From: Brasenia schreberi | Lineage: Eukaryota > Streptophyta > Magnoliopsida > Nymphaeales > Cabombaceae | Length of the DNA stretch: 64,000 nucleotides | Reading direction: 5' to 3' | Assembly: GCA_036023115.1 (NCBI GenBank) | Contig: JAYKKT010000059.1 | Coordinates: 6,379,001 to 6,443,000, forward strand | The notes under the pieces: generated by a model | The model's database searches: none | The model's input: the letters and a program-made list of their open reading frames with translations, nothing else | What the model was told of the DNA's origin: nothing | Shown here: piece by piece, positions 23,253-33,915 of the stretch | Layout of the letters: every line of letters starts with the position of its first letter | Position numbering within the stretch: the first letter of the stretch is position 1 | Made by a program: the position numbers and the translations under genes

Positions 23253-23550
23253 AGTATGGACATAACTGGTCCGAAATCGGTCTGGCGGGTCGAACCGGCT
23301 TTGAAACCACCGGTAACCAGAACCGATCGAACCGGCCCCAGAACCATAACCATCCCCGGGTACCTCTCAGTTCGGTTACAGTTCATATTTTTCAAAAACA
23401 AGTCCGGAACTGGAACCAGTGGTTTTAAACCGTTTGTTAATAAAATAGTTTTTTTACATGTATTTTGACAGATGTTAAGGCATGGTTTAGCGGTCTACCA
23501 CTTTTTACATGTTACCTGAAACCCAAAACCGGATATGTCTACGAGACATG
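23253..23550. repeat. Dispersed ACCGGTTC-rich repeat, copy 1
   Basis: It begins near GGACATAACTGGTCCGAAAT and continues with GGTCGAACCGGCTTTGAAAC and CCGGAACTGGAACCAG. It ends near CCGGATATGTCTACGAGAC. Similar segments of about 250-300 bp occur at 29424, 30880, 41370, 57930 and 60005. Confidence 0.65.
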
Positions 23551-24570
23551 ATAACAACACGAGTGAGAAGGAAGCACTTGGGTTTGCGTGTAAAACACTT
23601 GAATATAGTTTGATGGCCCACCTTACCTTCGGTATTGAATTTTTTTCTCAAATTGAGTTTATGGAACCATAGTTATATGCCAATATTCTATATTCGATAC
23701 ATAACAAAGGATGAAGCATCAAAAGTCAAGGTCTAGCACGCGTAGAACCTTGTATCAAAACACACCCTTAAGCAACAAGAGCACCTCATACTAACCTGCA
23801 GCTTTAGGCCACATGAACACGAATTCTGTCTCGTGTAATCGTCGTGTAATCCCACATTGATGAAAACAAGTCAACCCAAAAGCAATCTGCGTTGGGTCTA
23901 TACGAATGCAGTTTCTGTTTGGCTGATGTTAGTCAGGTTCATGTTGGAGTTCTGCGTCATGACTTAATATTGCCATTTTGAAATGGAAGGAAGCATAACA
24001 CCACGTAGTTCCACAACTCCTCTCATCTCCCATTCCTCCTCCACATGTTTGCCTGTGTATATAGTTCTGTCCTATCAAGAGAATCTTGGTTGGATAAGCG
24101 AGTTACCATGGCCACTCTGCTAGCAAATCACTCAAGGGAACGTATTTAAACCCGAACTCCTCAATTTAAACTTATTTGAACACGCCGTGAAAGTACACTG
24201 AGATTTTTCCGGTAGCGCTTCGATCTATAAAATGTGAAGAAGAGGCAAATGAGCGAGCACAGGAATCGAGAACTGACCCAATTGCTCTTCTATCAGCAGT
24301 TCGGATTGCATAAGTTTTTCATCAGAAACCACAAAATTTTTTCATCTATCAGCAGTTCTGATTGAATTGTCTGCAACTAGAAAGCAAAAAACGGCAACAA
24401 CTTGACTAGAATGCAAAGTACTTATAGATGCACATATCAATTACAGTGTCAAGGATTTGCATAATATGATACACTCAGACAACGGTCAAGGATCAGTAAG
24501 CTATCCAAATTATCATAACAAGCCATCTATAAATCACCTTGTCTATGAAAATAGGATTTCCGAGAGGATT
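23551..24570. other. Intergenic region downstream of the ISU pseudogene
   Basis: No gene signature was found. On the minus strand the region just below 24573 is where a 3' untranslated region of the ISU copy would lie. Confidence 0.4.
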
Positions 24571-24572
24571 TT

Positions 24573-25203
24573 CTACGCTTCAGCAACTTTTTCCAGATGG
24601 GGCTCCTGCAAGGTCTTGCCTAATTGCGCCTTCTTTGCTTCATAGTCGTTAACGGAAGCTTTGATGGCATCCTCCGCGAGCATACTGTGAGTTTCACAGG
24701 TGGAAGAGACGGATGCTTTGCGATTTGACTGCAATTTGAAAGATGAATAACAAAGAGGGGAACATATTAACATCTGAGAGGGGTTTAAAGTGTTTATTGA
24801 ACTAGGAATGGACTGTATTACACTTGTCTCAACGAAAAATGTTTTCGAGATTCCTAAAGAACTTATCATCATCTCCCAAACTTGGTCACTTCTTTGACCC
24901 ACATCTCTCAAACCAAATGAATAGCCAAAATTCCATTTAACCCAGTATTTAGAAACCGAAGTTCAGCAAAAAGTAATGCCGGATTGAAATATGAGCAACT
25001 TACACACCATTTTTGAGAATCTGCTGCACGGGAAAAGAGATGAACAAACCGTTATAAATAGTCTGTCTTCCCGAAAAAATCACCGAGAAGTAAAAACACA
25101 TCACAGCCCTTCAGGCCATCACTGAATATGACAAGGACTAAATCTAAGTCACATGAGTGCAGATGTGAACATGCCTATATGTAAGTACAATTTACATAGT
25201 ACT

Positions 25204-25265
<62 letters not shown>

Positions 25266-27668
25266 CCTGTGTGTACGTATATCTGATATCCCACAGAAGT
25301 AAAAAGAAGCATAATCTTTCCATAACTTAATTCACTTATAAAGTATTAAGTTTTCAATATTTATGAAGTGTCTTGGTAACCTAAAACTAAAATACATGTA
25401 ACACATAATACAGATGGAGCTAATTTAGGCAGAAGAAGTATGGGTGTCGAGTGTGTCAGATTGTCCAAGTGCAGCACTATCACAAAAGTGTCTATTTGAC
25501 AGAGGACAACTAGCAATAGCTTCATGTCAAGAGCCGCATGCAATTTTACTTGAAGTGATTGCTGTGCACAAAAGCTCTATGACAACTTGTAGCTTATGGC
25601 TCCTTCGGTGGCACATAAATGCTACCCTTGGAAAAAATAACTCCAAGAAGCTGCAGGAACCATTAGAAATAACAACACGGGTGCATGTCACAGTTCATAT
25701 CCAGACCCATTAGAGAGCTAATGAGGGGCAGGGCATGAAAGCAGTATAATAGAGCATGGACTTCCTCCATATAGCACAGCTCAATATAGAAAAGTGGTTG
25801 ACAGCAGCATCAGGCTCATAACCCTTTGGCACCACGACAAAACATTTTTCCGGGTCATTCGTTTTATTCCCAGTATAGGACCAATCAGACGGACACTTCT
25901 ACTAGGGTGCTAGACCCATGTGCAACACTCCGACGCCCGATGACATTTGTTTTCTAGTGTCCGATTCAGCACTAATTATTCTGATCATTTTAGCTAACAG
26001 TTTGTAACATAAAAATAGTTCAATGTTATGTGAAAGGACATTTCGCCAAATATTCAATTACTAACACTTACTGAAAACTGAACTTTCCTTATGGGTTCAT
26101 TAAATACTATCAATTGCAATATACGTTATGGATTTCCATGTTTCTGCACGCATGATTTTCGAAGTTGTATCATGCACTCATACCCGGAATGGTGTCACAT
26201 ACCCACACCTGCACTCTTGTGATGTAGGTGTAGCCATTAGGACATACAAGTTCTTTCTCTATAGTTAGAAAATTAGAAAGAAAAGCTGCATCCAGAATAC
26301 TAATCATCATGCCAACCACTAGGTCAGCAAGTACGGAGTAGACGAGAAAGAGCCTGCATGCAAAACAGACATGCGCATGCATATGTGACAGAAGTTCTGC
26401 AATTTTCCAGAGACAACATGGAAATCGCACTGCTATGCGCGCCAAGCAACTAGAATGGCAACTATTTCTACTTAGATTTGCTGTTGCTATGTCCAGAAAG
26501 TAATGTACATTCAATGGGTCGTGACCAAGAAACCATCGGTTTCGCTTGGTATGCGCAGTCATTCTCAAAGTGTTATATAAAAACCATCCAAAAATATGTA
26601 GTCAACTCTTCAAATGGAAAAGATGCACTCAAAATACCTCCATGCTTGAACAAGAACACTTACGTATTTTTTATGGACACCGCTTCGTCCATCTGCTTTC
26701 CCTTTATCCATTCAGTAGCTGAAATTTTTCCAAACATGAAATAGTCAGCAATAAAGCCATTTGAATCACATCTTCTTCCATCTTGACCGCCCAATAGTAC
26801 AAGGTATCGAATGCAAAACAAATAGAAAAAGGCAAAACTGTAATGGCCAAAATGCCCGCTTATTAAAAAAGTAAGCAGAAATTTCAAAATAAATAATGAG
26901 ATCACTGTCTAACCCAAACGCCTCTTTCAACAACTCACTAGAAAATAATAAGAGAAAAGCATGCCAACCAAAAAAAATAAGGGATGTGACGAACGCCAAC
27001 AGAAATGTTCCGTGAATTTAAAGCTCCCAAAAAAAGTACATCCATATATGCCTATTGTAAACGCCTCCCAGAGGCATAAGGTACAGGTATAACAAGGGAA
27101 GGAAACTGAAAACAAAACACGTAAAATAGCAAGTTTTGGATTCCAACAGTACGCCCAATCCTACATACGGACTGCAAGAAAGATTTCCGGATTTCGAAGG
27201 AATGTGTTTGGCAAAACGACTCATAAAGCGACAAACTTAAAAGAATAGACGCCGAATCAAACCAATCTGGTAACTAAATGCCAGTTTTTTTTTAAAAAGA
27301 GCGAATTTCAGTAACTTCCGGCAATAAAACCAGAATTAACAGCATAAAAGATGGAAAATAAGGAATAATGCGGCCAGAAATCAGAAAAGGACAGGGAAGA
27401 GGAGCGAGGAAGAGGCAATTGCTGAGCCGCACCCGAACGTCTTCAAACACGCATCAACAATCTTTTCCCGATTCGTCGTCCACGCGGATCTGGAGCTTCA
27501 TGACATCACCGCAAGCGGGGGCTCCCACGATGCCAGTCCCGACGGAGGGATCGTTCTTGTCGAAGGATCCAACGTTGCGCGGGTTGTTGTAGGTGATCGA
27601 TCACCCTCTCGTGGTAGAGCCTGGCCGTTATTCCGACCGCCCCCCGCAACGACCAGGAACCCCAGCAT
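24573..27668 (-). pseudogene. Broken copy of the mitochondrial Fe-S cluster scaffold ISU/ISCU
   Basis: ISU builds 2Fe-2S clusters on three conserved cysteines in the mitochondrial matrix. Three exon pieces are visible. Exon 1 (about 27400-27668) has ATG at 27666-27668, a short presequence, then VIDH, NNPRNVGSFDKNDPSVGTG, IVGAPACGDVMKLQIRV and KTFGCGSAIASSS, all readable only across frames. Exon 2 (26664-26718) gives TEWIKGKQMDEAVSIKN between proper splice borders. Exon 3 (24573-24728) gives IAKH, SLPPVKL and MLAEDAIKASVNDYEAKKA to the stop. Defects are one extra base near 27592, one near 27462-27465 that brings a stop, no GT donor where exon 1 should end, and a four-base deletion near 24686-24691 in exon 3 that removes the third cluster-binding Cys (normally in LHCSM) and shifts the frame. 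Introns are retained, so this arose by DNA duplication or in-place decay, not retroposition. Assembly errors could explain single-base changes but hardly all of them. Confidence 0.88.
25205..25264. repeat. (TA)n(TG)n microsatellite in the ISU pseudogene intron
   Basis: About 12 TA units are followed by about 17 TG units. Confidence 0.95.
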
Positions 27669-28663
27669 CTCTGTGTGTTTTTAAAATGGGAGGGAAGTGG
27701 ACGCGTATTTATAGGGAAGACGGATGGAACACCCGTGTGCTGGCCTCCACTGATCGGGATTAGTTCGTTTCAAGCGGGTGATCCGACGATGCCAGTCCCG
27801 ACGGAGGGGCCGTTATTCCGACCGCCCCCCGCAACGACCAGGAACCCCAGCATCTCTGTGTGTTTTAAAATGCGAGGAAGTGGACGCGTATATAGGGAAG
27901 ACGGATGGAACACCCGTGTGCTGGCCTCCACTGATCGGGATTAGTTCGTTTCAAGCGGAGGCTCCGACGATGCCAGTCCCGACGGAGGGATCGTTCTTGT
28001 CGAAGACGGATGGAACGCCCGTGTGCTGGCCTCCACTGATCGGGATTAGTTCGTTTCAAGCGGGTGATCCGACGATGCCCAGTCCCGACGGAGGGGCCGT
28101 TATTCCGACCGCCCCCCGCAACGACCAGGAACCCCAGCATCTCTGTGTGTTTTAAAATGCGAGGAAGTGGACGCGTATTTATAGGGAAGACGGATGGAAC
28201 ACCCGTGTGCTGGCCTCCACTGATCGGGATTAGTTCGTTTCAAGCGGAGGCTCCGACGATGCCAGTCCCGACGGAGGGATCGCTCTTGTCGAAGACGGAT
28301 GGAACGCCCGTGTGCTGGCCTCCACTGATCGGGATTAGTTCGTTTCAAGCGGGTGATCCGACGATGCCCAGTCCCGACGGAGGGGCCGTTATTCCGACCG
28401 CCCCCCGCAACGACCAGGAACCCCAGCATCTCTGTGTGTTAAAATGCGAGGAAGTGGACGCGTATTTATATAGGGGGAAGACGGATGGAACACCCGTGGT
28501 GCTGGCCTCCACTGATCGGGATTTTAGTTCGTTTCAAGCGGGAGGCTCCGACGATGCCAACGGAGGGATCGTTCTTTGTCGAAGGAACGTTGCGCAGATT
28601 GTTGTAGGTGATCATCGATCACCCTCTCGTGGTAGAGCCTGGCCTCCACTGATCGGGATTTAA
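27669..28663 (-). repeat. Tandem array of ISU promoter, start region and exon 1 fragments
   Basis: The marker TGATCGGGATTAGTTCGTTT or its variants occurs at 27751, 27932, 28037, 28221, 28326, 28513 and 28650. The spacings are 181, 105, 184, 105, 187 and 137 bp. On the minus strand the long unit holds CCCTATAAATACGCGTCC (a TATA box), the leader, ATGCTGGGGTTCCTGGTCGT (the ISU start region) and a stub of exon 1 (CCTCCGTCGGGACTGGGCAT). The 105 bp unit holds the upstream sequence fused directly to TTCGACAAGAACGATCCCTC, the exon 1 part encoding FDKNDPSVGTGIVGA. The outermost 137 bp unit keeps CTCTACCACGAGAGGGTGAT (the LYHERVI part) and so is closest to a full exon. Long plus-strand ORFs across the array are by-products of repetition. 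GC content is far above that of its surroundings. Confidence 0.9.
27706..27713 (-). promoter_or_regulatory. TATA box of the ISU copy
   Basis: CCCTATAAATACGCGTCC on the minus strand lies about 38 bp before the ATG at 27668. The same box is repeated in each long unit of the upstream array, so several promoter copies point the same way. Confidence 0.65.
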
Positions 28664-28730
28664 GTTCATTTCTGCACACGTGTGAGCCTCTCTGGTGAGA
28701 GACGGAGAAACACTAATGCCTTCGTCTTGC

Positions 28731-28848
28731 ACCCTAGCGTTTTCTCAACTGAGACACAGCGCTTTGACCTCCTTGCTGTTTGTGGAGGGTTCGACTCTCA
28801 CGAGTTGCATGCCCGTGTAAGGTTTCGGCCTCCTTCGCAAAAAAGGAA
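28731..28848 (+). mobile_element. tRNA-derived SINE copy
   Basis: It has CTCAACTGAGACACAGCGCT as a weak A box, GGAGGGTTCGACTCTCACGA as a good B box, and ends TAAGGTTTCGGCCTCCTTCG plus an A tail. It belongs to the family with the GGCTTCGGCCTCC end. Confidence 0.7.
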
Positions 28849-28859
28849 AAACTTATTTT

Positions 28860-29423
28860 CTATCTTGAACGATACGGGTTGAAACAAGTCACTCTACAAT
28901 AATCATTCCTTCAGAAGAAAAACAAGGGGACTTCGCGCACATATGCATGCCCCCTAGTATCGAACTCATGACCATCGCTTTGTGACTCGACCCCCACTGA
29001 AAGAAACATTTCGGGGGTGCATGCGTATGTATGTCTTAGGCTTGAACCTCGCTGGCAGTGGCAATGGAGTACAAAGACAGCGGTGAGTGTTGGTGACAAA
29101 GTCGGTGATTGAAGGTGATTGTAGCAACTGTGTGTGGTGTTGACGGTAGCAGTGATAGACAGAGACGATGGTGGTAGATGGTTGAGAAGGTGCATGTGGT
29201 GGATGACCGAACTGCTGAGAGACGAGGAATGTTGAGGGTGACGTTAAAGGTTGGTGGAGGGTATATAGTATGCAATAAGGTAGTTATGATGGTGAAAGTG
29301 GCGGTGGTGTTCATGGGATGGGGGGAGGTTGTTATGGTGGTAGTAGCAGCAAATATCTATGGCGATAGCTTCTGGGTGGTAGGGTTTAGTGCTGCTGCAT
29401 GACTCAAATCGAGATATGAGCCA
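28860..29423. other. Intergenic, with a GGT/GTG-rich tract
   Basis: The part at 28907-28990 resembles a reversed, decayed SINE (GCATGCCCCCTAGTATCGAA). From 29040 to 29400 the plus strand is GGTGGTG-rich, which gives long open frames of low complexity on both strands that I do not regard as genes. Confidence 0.4.
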
Positions 29424-29720
29424 GTAGACATGGCCGGTTTCAAACCAGTCAAGCTGTTCCAATCGGAATCGGAACTAGGCCCAGAACTAGGGACCATCCG
29501 ATTCGTTTTCAGTTATACCTTTCGTGTTACTAGAAAAGGATCAAAATCCAAATTGGTGGTTATATACGGCTGGTTTCATTATTTTAATTTTTTTCTAAAA
29601 GTTAATTTTTTTAATAATATTTATTGGTCCCAAAACCGGTCTCAAACTGGTTCAGTTACGATTCCATGTTCCGGTTTACTCGAAACCAGTGCAAGTGGAA
29701 TGAAACTTGTCAATTCATTA
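29424..29720. repeat. Dispersed ACCGGTTC-rich repeat, copy 2
   Basis: It begins GTAGACATGGCCGGTTTCAA, contains CCAATCGGAATCGGAACTAG and CCAAAACCGGTCTCAAACTG, and ends near GTGGAATGAAACTTGTC. Confidence 0.7.
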
Positions 29721-30879
29721 GCCAAATAAGGATATATAACCCATTAGAAGCAATATTGCCAAGTATAAACATTAAGATTTCAAGGAGCACATTTGGTTGG
29801 TTTTCTAACCCATTAGAAGCAATCTTGCTTATCATTTATTCGCTAACCCGTATTTTATAATTAGAATAAAATAAATCTTCATTGTCATTGATCAGCTTAT
29901 ATGGAAAGAATATTTGCCATATCAAAAATCCTGGCTCCACCCTGACCCTGAGCAACAAAGCTTAGCACAACCCAGCTTGTTAAACATAAACATTTAAATA
30001 CCTCTCTCTCTCTCCATACATATATATACTTTTGATTAAAATTTTACTTATTACTAAATTATTTGAAAAAGTATCTTTTTTAAGGCAGAAAATAAACCTC
30101 TTGATCACTTAAGATGTATTCTCTTAGCTTATATAAAGTCTGTCAAATCTATCAAATATTTTACCGTGAGCTGAATAGTCTACGGTTTTATTGTAGACTT
30201 TGTATTACAGCAATGGTTATAACTGTAGGTAGCTTTTCTCTCAGTTGGACTCAAATAAAAGAACAAAGTTGGACCAATGCACTTCCATATGTGATTCAAA
30301 GGTTCAAATAGTAGCCCATTGAGCCGCGAACTTATTTATCCCCGTTTCATCAACCGTGGGCTATACTTTTAAATTTTCATAGTTTTGCACAATGAAGACG
30401 CTTCACTATCAAGCGTAGTCTACTGAGAACCAGGTAAGTTGGGTCGACCCGATCGGGAGATGGGCGTAACCTTAATATAGGCCATTGCCTGGGTACAGAC
30501 TAAGTGGGTTTTCCTAGTTAAAGTTGGCCCCCCAATAAAAGATAACTTTCATCCATTGAGCCCAAAGGAGTCGATTCACTTGGGTAGGACATTGCTCCAT
30601 TTAGAAACCGTAGGAGATGAGTTGGTTCGAGCTCACCAAGTAAGCATCTGGTACTGGTCAGCTTATTCCCTGCTCCAAAACACACAGTAATTGAGGCATA
30701 GAGTGCATGTCTCCAAAACGAAGGTCACAACTTCGACTCTCGGGATATGCTTGTAGTTGCGGCAATGTCCATGAAATCTAATGTATTTTTCACGGCGTGA
30801 CATGCAAGAATGATTTCAATAGCGTGTCGAGTTCAATCCGGTTGGGTTCTAGTGGGTAAGATCCCGTGTAGGTATAAAT
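29721..30879. other. Intergenic, no gene seen
   Basis: The phrase AACCCATTAGAAGCAAT occurs at 29739 and 29808, a small local duplication. Possible decayed SINE pieces around 30620 and 30735 (GGTTCGAGCTCACC, CTTCGACTCTCGGGA) are too weak to call. Confidence 0.35.
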
Positions 30880-31056
30880 AGATGTGATCAGTTTCGAATT
30901 GGTTCGACAGTTTCAATCCGGAAAACGAATCAACGACCACCCGGTTTGGTTCTTGGTTTACATCCGATTCGATTTTTTTTTCTTAAAATTCAAAATTCTT
31001 TAGTGTTTTCGCTGGTTCCAGGGCGTTTCGTTGCGGTTCCAGTCCGGGCAAACTCC
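30880..31056. repeat. Dispersed ACCGGTTC-rich repeat, copy 3, next to the CPN10 promoter
   Basis: It contains TTCGAATTGGTTCGACAGTT, CCACCCGGTTTGGTTCTTGG and GTTGCGGTTCCAGTCCGGGC. It ends about 160 bp before the CPN10 start codon. Confidence 0.6.
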
Positions 31057-31073
31057 AAAATAGGGGAGAACAT

Positions 31074-31081
31074 AAACCCTA
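31074..31081 (+). promoter_or_regulatory. Telo-box (AAACCCTA) in the CPN10 leader or promoter
   Basis: AAACCCTA lies about 140 bp before the CPN10 ATG. Telo-boxes are frequent near the start of plant housekeeping and growth-linked genes. The assignment is by motif only. Confidence 0.45.
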
Positions 31082-31217
31082 GTAAAACCTTCTCTCTACA
31101 GGGGCATCTAGAAGCTACCTCCCTTTTCCACGTTCTCTCCTCCTATCCACCAAACGCTTTTCTTCATCTTCTTTCCCTCTTCCATTGCTGCAATCATCCG
31201 CAAGTGAAGAGAAAAAG

Positions 31218-31741
31218 ATGGCGAAACGCTTGGTTCCGTTGTTGAACAGAATCCTCGTCGAGAAGATTGTCCCTCCGTCCAAGACCCACGCCGGAATTCT
31301 CCTTCCGGAGAAGACCACCAAGGTTTCTCTCTCTCTTGATCTCCGGCAAGATCGTAGCCGTGGCTTTATGGTTGCGCCATTTTCTTCATAGTTGATCTCC
31401 GGCAAGATGGAAGCCGTGATTTTATGGTTGTTGTGTGTTGTTTACAGTTGAACTCCGGTAAGGTGGTAGCCGTGGGTCCGGGAGAGCGTGACAGAGAAGG
31501 CAAACTTATCCCGGTATCCGTCAAGGAAGGAGACACCGTTCTCTTGCCCGATTATGGTGGTACCGAAGTTAAACTGGGAGAAAAAGAGTGAGTTCGCTTC
31601 TGCCGTTCTCTTTCTCTTCCTCTCTTTCTCTTACCGGCTTCCTTTTTTTGTAATAATGGTGCCATGTGTTTGACGGGAAAAATTATCTACAGGTACCATC
31701 TTTACAGAGACGAGGATCTATTAGGTACTCTCCATGATTGA
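31218..31741 (+). CDS. CPN10: 10 kDa mitochondrial chaperonin (CPN10/HSP10), three exons
   Basis: This is the co-chaperonin that caps the Cpn60 ring so matrix proteins can fold. Exons are 31218-31322, 31448-31587 and 31693-31741. Together they make 294 nt, 97 aa, the standard length, with GT-AG borders and no frame conflict. The protein starts [20 protein letters not shown]. The mobile loop that contacts Cpn60 follows ([13 protein letters not shown]). [28 protein letters not shown] and the ending [11 protein letters not shown] are the family's conserved blocks. There is no long cleavable presequence, as is normal for mitochondrial Cpn10, and nothing like the double-domain plastid Cpn20. The start lies 14 bp after CAAGTGAAGAG in an A-rich context. 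The gene looks functional. Confidence 0.97.
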
Positions 31742-32269
31742 TGCTCGGTGGCCGTTGATGAGCTTTGAGGAGTTTTAGGCGTCTGCAAAATTGTGCTAGA
31801 AAATAATTTTTGTTGCTCTAGCTTGCTGCATTTGAGACATATGATGAAGATTTTAGCATTTCGCAAGGAATTGAGTAATTTATTAGGTCTATTGGTGCCG
31901 TTTCTTCTCTGTCGTTGTTTGTTTTTGCTTGATATTTGCAGTAGACTCTTGATTTGTAATATGCTTGATGTTCTGTGATTGATGGTGAAATGAAAACTCG
32001 AATAGCTTCCTCTTATTTCTATTCAATGTGGCATCTGCTGGGGCACAACTCGGAGTCTCCGCCTATCTTCTTCATCAGACATAAGTTTTCATGAATTTTT
32101 TTATGCATGGAAACGCTCCAATCTGGCTTTTTATCCATTGCAACGTAACATATACCCATCTATATGTAACATTCTTTGGCTTCTAACATATACCCATATT
32201 CTAACATATTGAAAAGTACAATATTTACAAAACTAGCGCCGTAACATATACCCACCTCCAAGCTTAAGA
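31742..32269. other. 3' flank of CPN10, no gene
   Basis: The phrase AACATATACCCA is repeated at 32147, 32187 and 32243. Nothing else stands out. Confidence 0.4.
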
Positions 32270-33310
32270 CTTACTATGTGGCGTTCCCAGTTGGCTTCTT
32301 GCCGGATTCCGGCTTTCGGCTTTTATCGACATGTGTGGGGTTTGTGTGGGAAGAAGTGTGAGTTTCGATATTTCGATGATTCTCATAATCTTCTCTTCCC
32401 GGCATTGTTTTTTATTGATAAAGCAGTGCATGTTTCATCTTTCTTTTCCTCTTTTTAGTCTCTTTATTGGGATTGATATCGTTTCATTTGGTAATTGTTC
32501 GGCGGTTTCGGATTTTATGGTCGTTATGATCATTCTTTTCGTAACCCGACCACAGATAACAACTGGATGGTCAGTCCAGTCGTTTCTGTCTCCTGACCCA
32601 TGATCCTCTGTCGTTGTTTTGGTGCGGCTTTCCTTTGGCCGCTCGCGGCTTTTGCCGTTGTTATGTTGCGGCTGTCCTTTGGCCACTTGCGACCCTTGCT
32701 GCTACTTCATTGTATTCTTTTCTTTTTTTTCAGTCGATCTCTACCTTGTCTTGACTTAGGCAGGGTTTGTCCGGTTCTCTGTGATTTATGAAAAAAAAAT
32801 GAAGCTCTCTTCTTTTTCTCGGTTTTTTTTTATATATAGACTAATGCGTACTTGTTTGCAGGATAAAAAACAAGGCCGTTATACCAAATGTGGCGTTTTC
32901 GATTGTCTCCTTGTAGGATTTTGGCTTCTGTCGACCTTTGATTATTTTTTGTCGATCTCCTGTTTTTTGCTATCTTGTTTCTCAAGTACGCCTGCAGTGA
33001 TAGAACAAAAAGGTATGTGGTCTTTGTTTGAGGTTTCCTCTTGAGGTTTTTCTAGGAAGATGGGTTTTGGTATTCTGATGATTCTTCTTTTTCCTACGCT
33101 GCTTTCTATTTATAGAGCAACGTGTGCTCCATCCTTCTCGAATTATCTCATTGGGCTTTCCTCTTCTAGAGCCCTTTTATTCGGACGGATACCATTTCAT
33201 TTGGTAACCGTCCGACAATTTTGACTTTTATGGCCGTTATAGTATCCTTTTCGTAACTCGACCACATGATTGGATGGCTAGTCCAATCGTTTTTGTGCTG
33301 GGGTTGCCGA
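32270..33310. repeat. Two diverged copies of a block of about 350-430 bp downstream of CPN10
   Basis: About 32270-32600 and about 32880-33295 share the ordered phrases TGTGGCGTTTTCGATT/TGTGGCGTTCCCAGTT, TTTCATTTGGTAATTGTTCG/TTTCATTTGGTAACCGTCCG, TTTATGGTCGTTAT/TTTATGGCCGTTAT, CTTTTCGTAACYCGACCACA and GGTCAGTCCAGTCGTTT/GCTAGTCCAATCGTTT. This is an old duplication. No coding role is evident. Confidence 0.7.
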
Positions 33311-33599
33311 GAATGGCCACTGCCTTAAAGACTATGAGGCTAGTGACCCGGCTGAGGGCCCAAGGGTTGTTCGTTTCGTTTCCTACAAAGTGTAGCTTGT
33401 GTTCGTATACTTACGAGCAATTCCTGTTCATATAGAAACTAGAACTTGAGAATAGGATACCATGTTTGAAGATGGAACTATATTGCATTGGAAGACTTGG
33501 TATATATGTTTAAAAAATAGGTCTCTAAAGACTTTCTGATTTTGGTTGCCCGAATTGTAAGTTTTTTCTCATCTATTAGATTATGAATCCTATGTTTGA

Positions 33600-33915
33600 G
33601 GGTGAAACTATTTGAGCCGCTTATTTTAACAAGTCCAAACATCACGAGCCAAGTTCGAACTCATCTGGACTCACAGTAACTCGTGTTTGTGTTCATTTTA
33701 TATCATATTTAAAACAATATTGTGGTATTGCATAGAGGATTACGGTCGACCCAAACAATTCATTACTAAGCCATAAAGATCACGAACAGTTTGCGTTTAT
33801 AGCAAGCTTCACGAACTGAGCTCAGCTTAACACCCACCATGCATGTTCGGCTCACTCAAGGTCAAGAACTGAACACGAACAAGCTGGTTGCTAGCTGAAC
33901 CGAGGCGATCATTCA
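33600..33915. repeat. GAGCTC/GTTCG-rich dispersed repeat
   Basis: It carries alternating phrases such as CACGAGCCAAGTTCGAACTC, GAACTGAGCTCAGCTTAA and TTCGGCTCACTCAAGG. Related composition occurs at 34620-34770, 40970-41080 and 58260-58600. I did not find terminal inverted repeats. Confidence 0.45.

Noticed and set aside
27675..28663. Long plus-strand ORFs (up to 199 codons) across the GC-rich array
   Set aside because: They read the antisense of ISU promoter and exon 1 units. Their apparent protein repeats are produced by the DNA repeats.
29036..29402. Overlapping long ORFs on both strands rich in Val/Thr/His
   Set aside because: The plus strand is a GGT/GTG-rich low-complexity tract, and neither frame shows a domain, a start context or conserved motifs.
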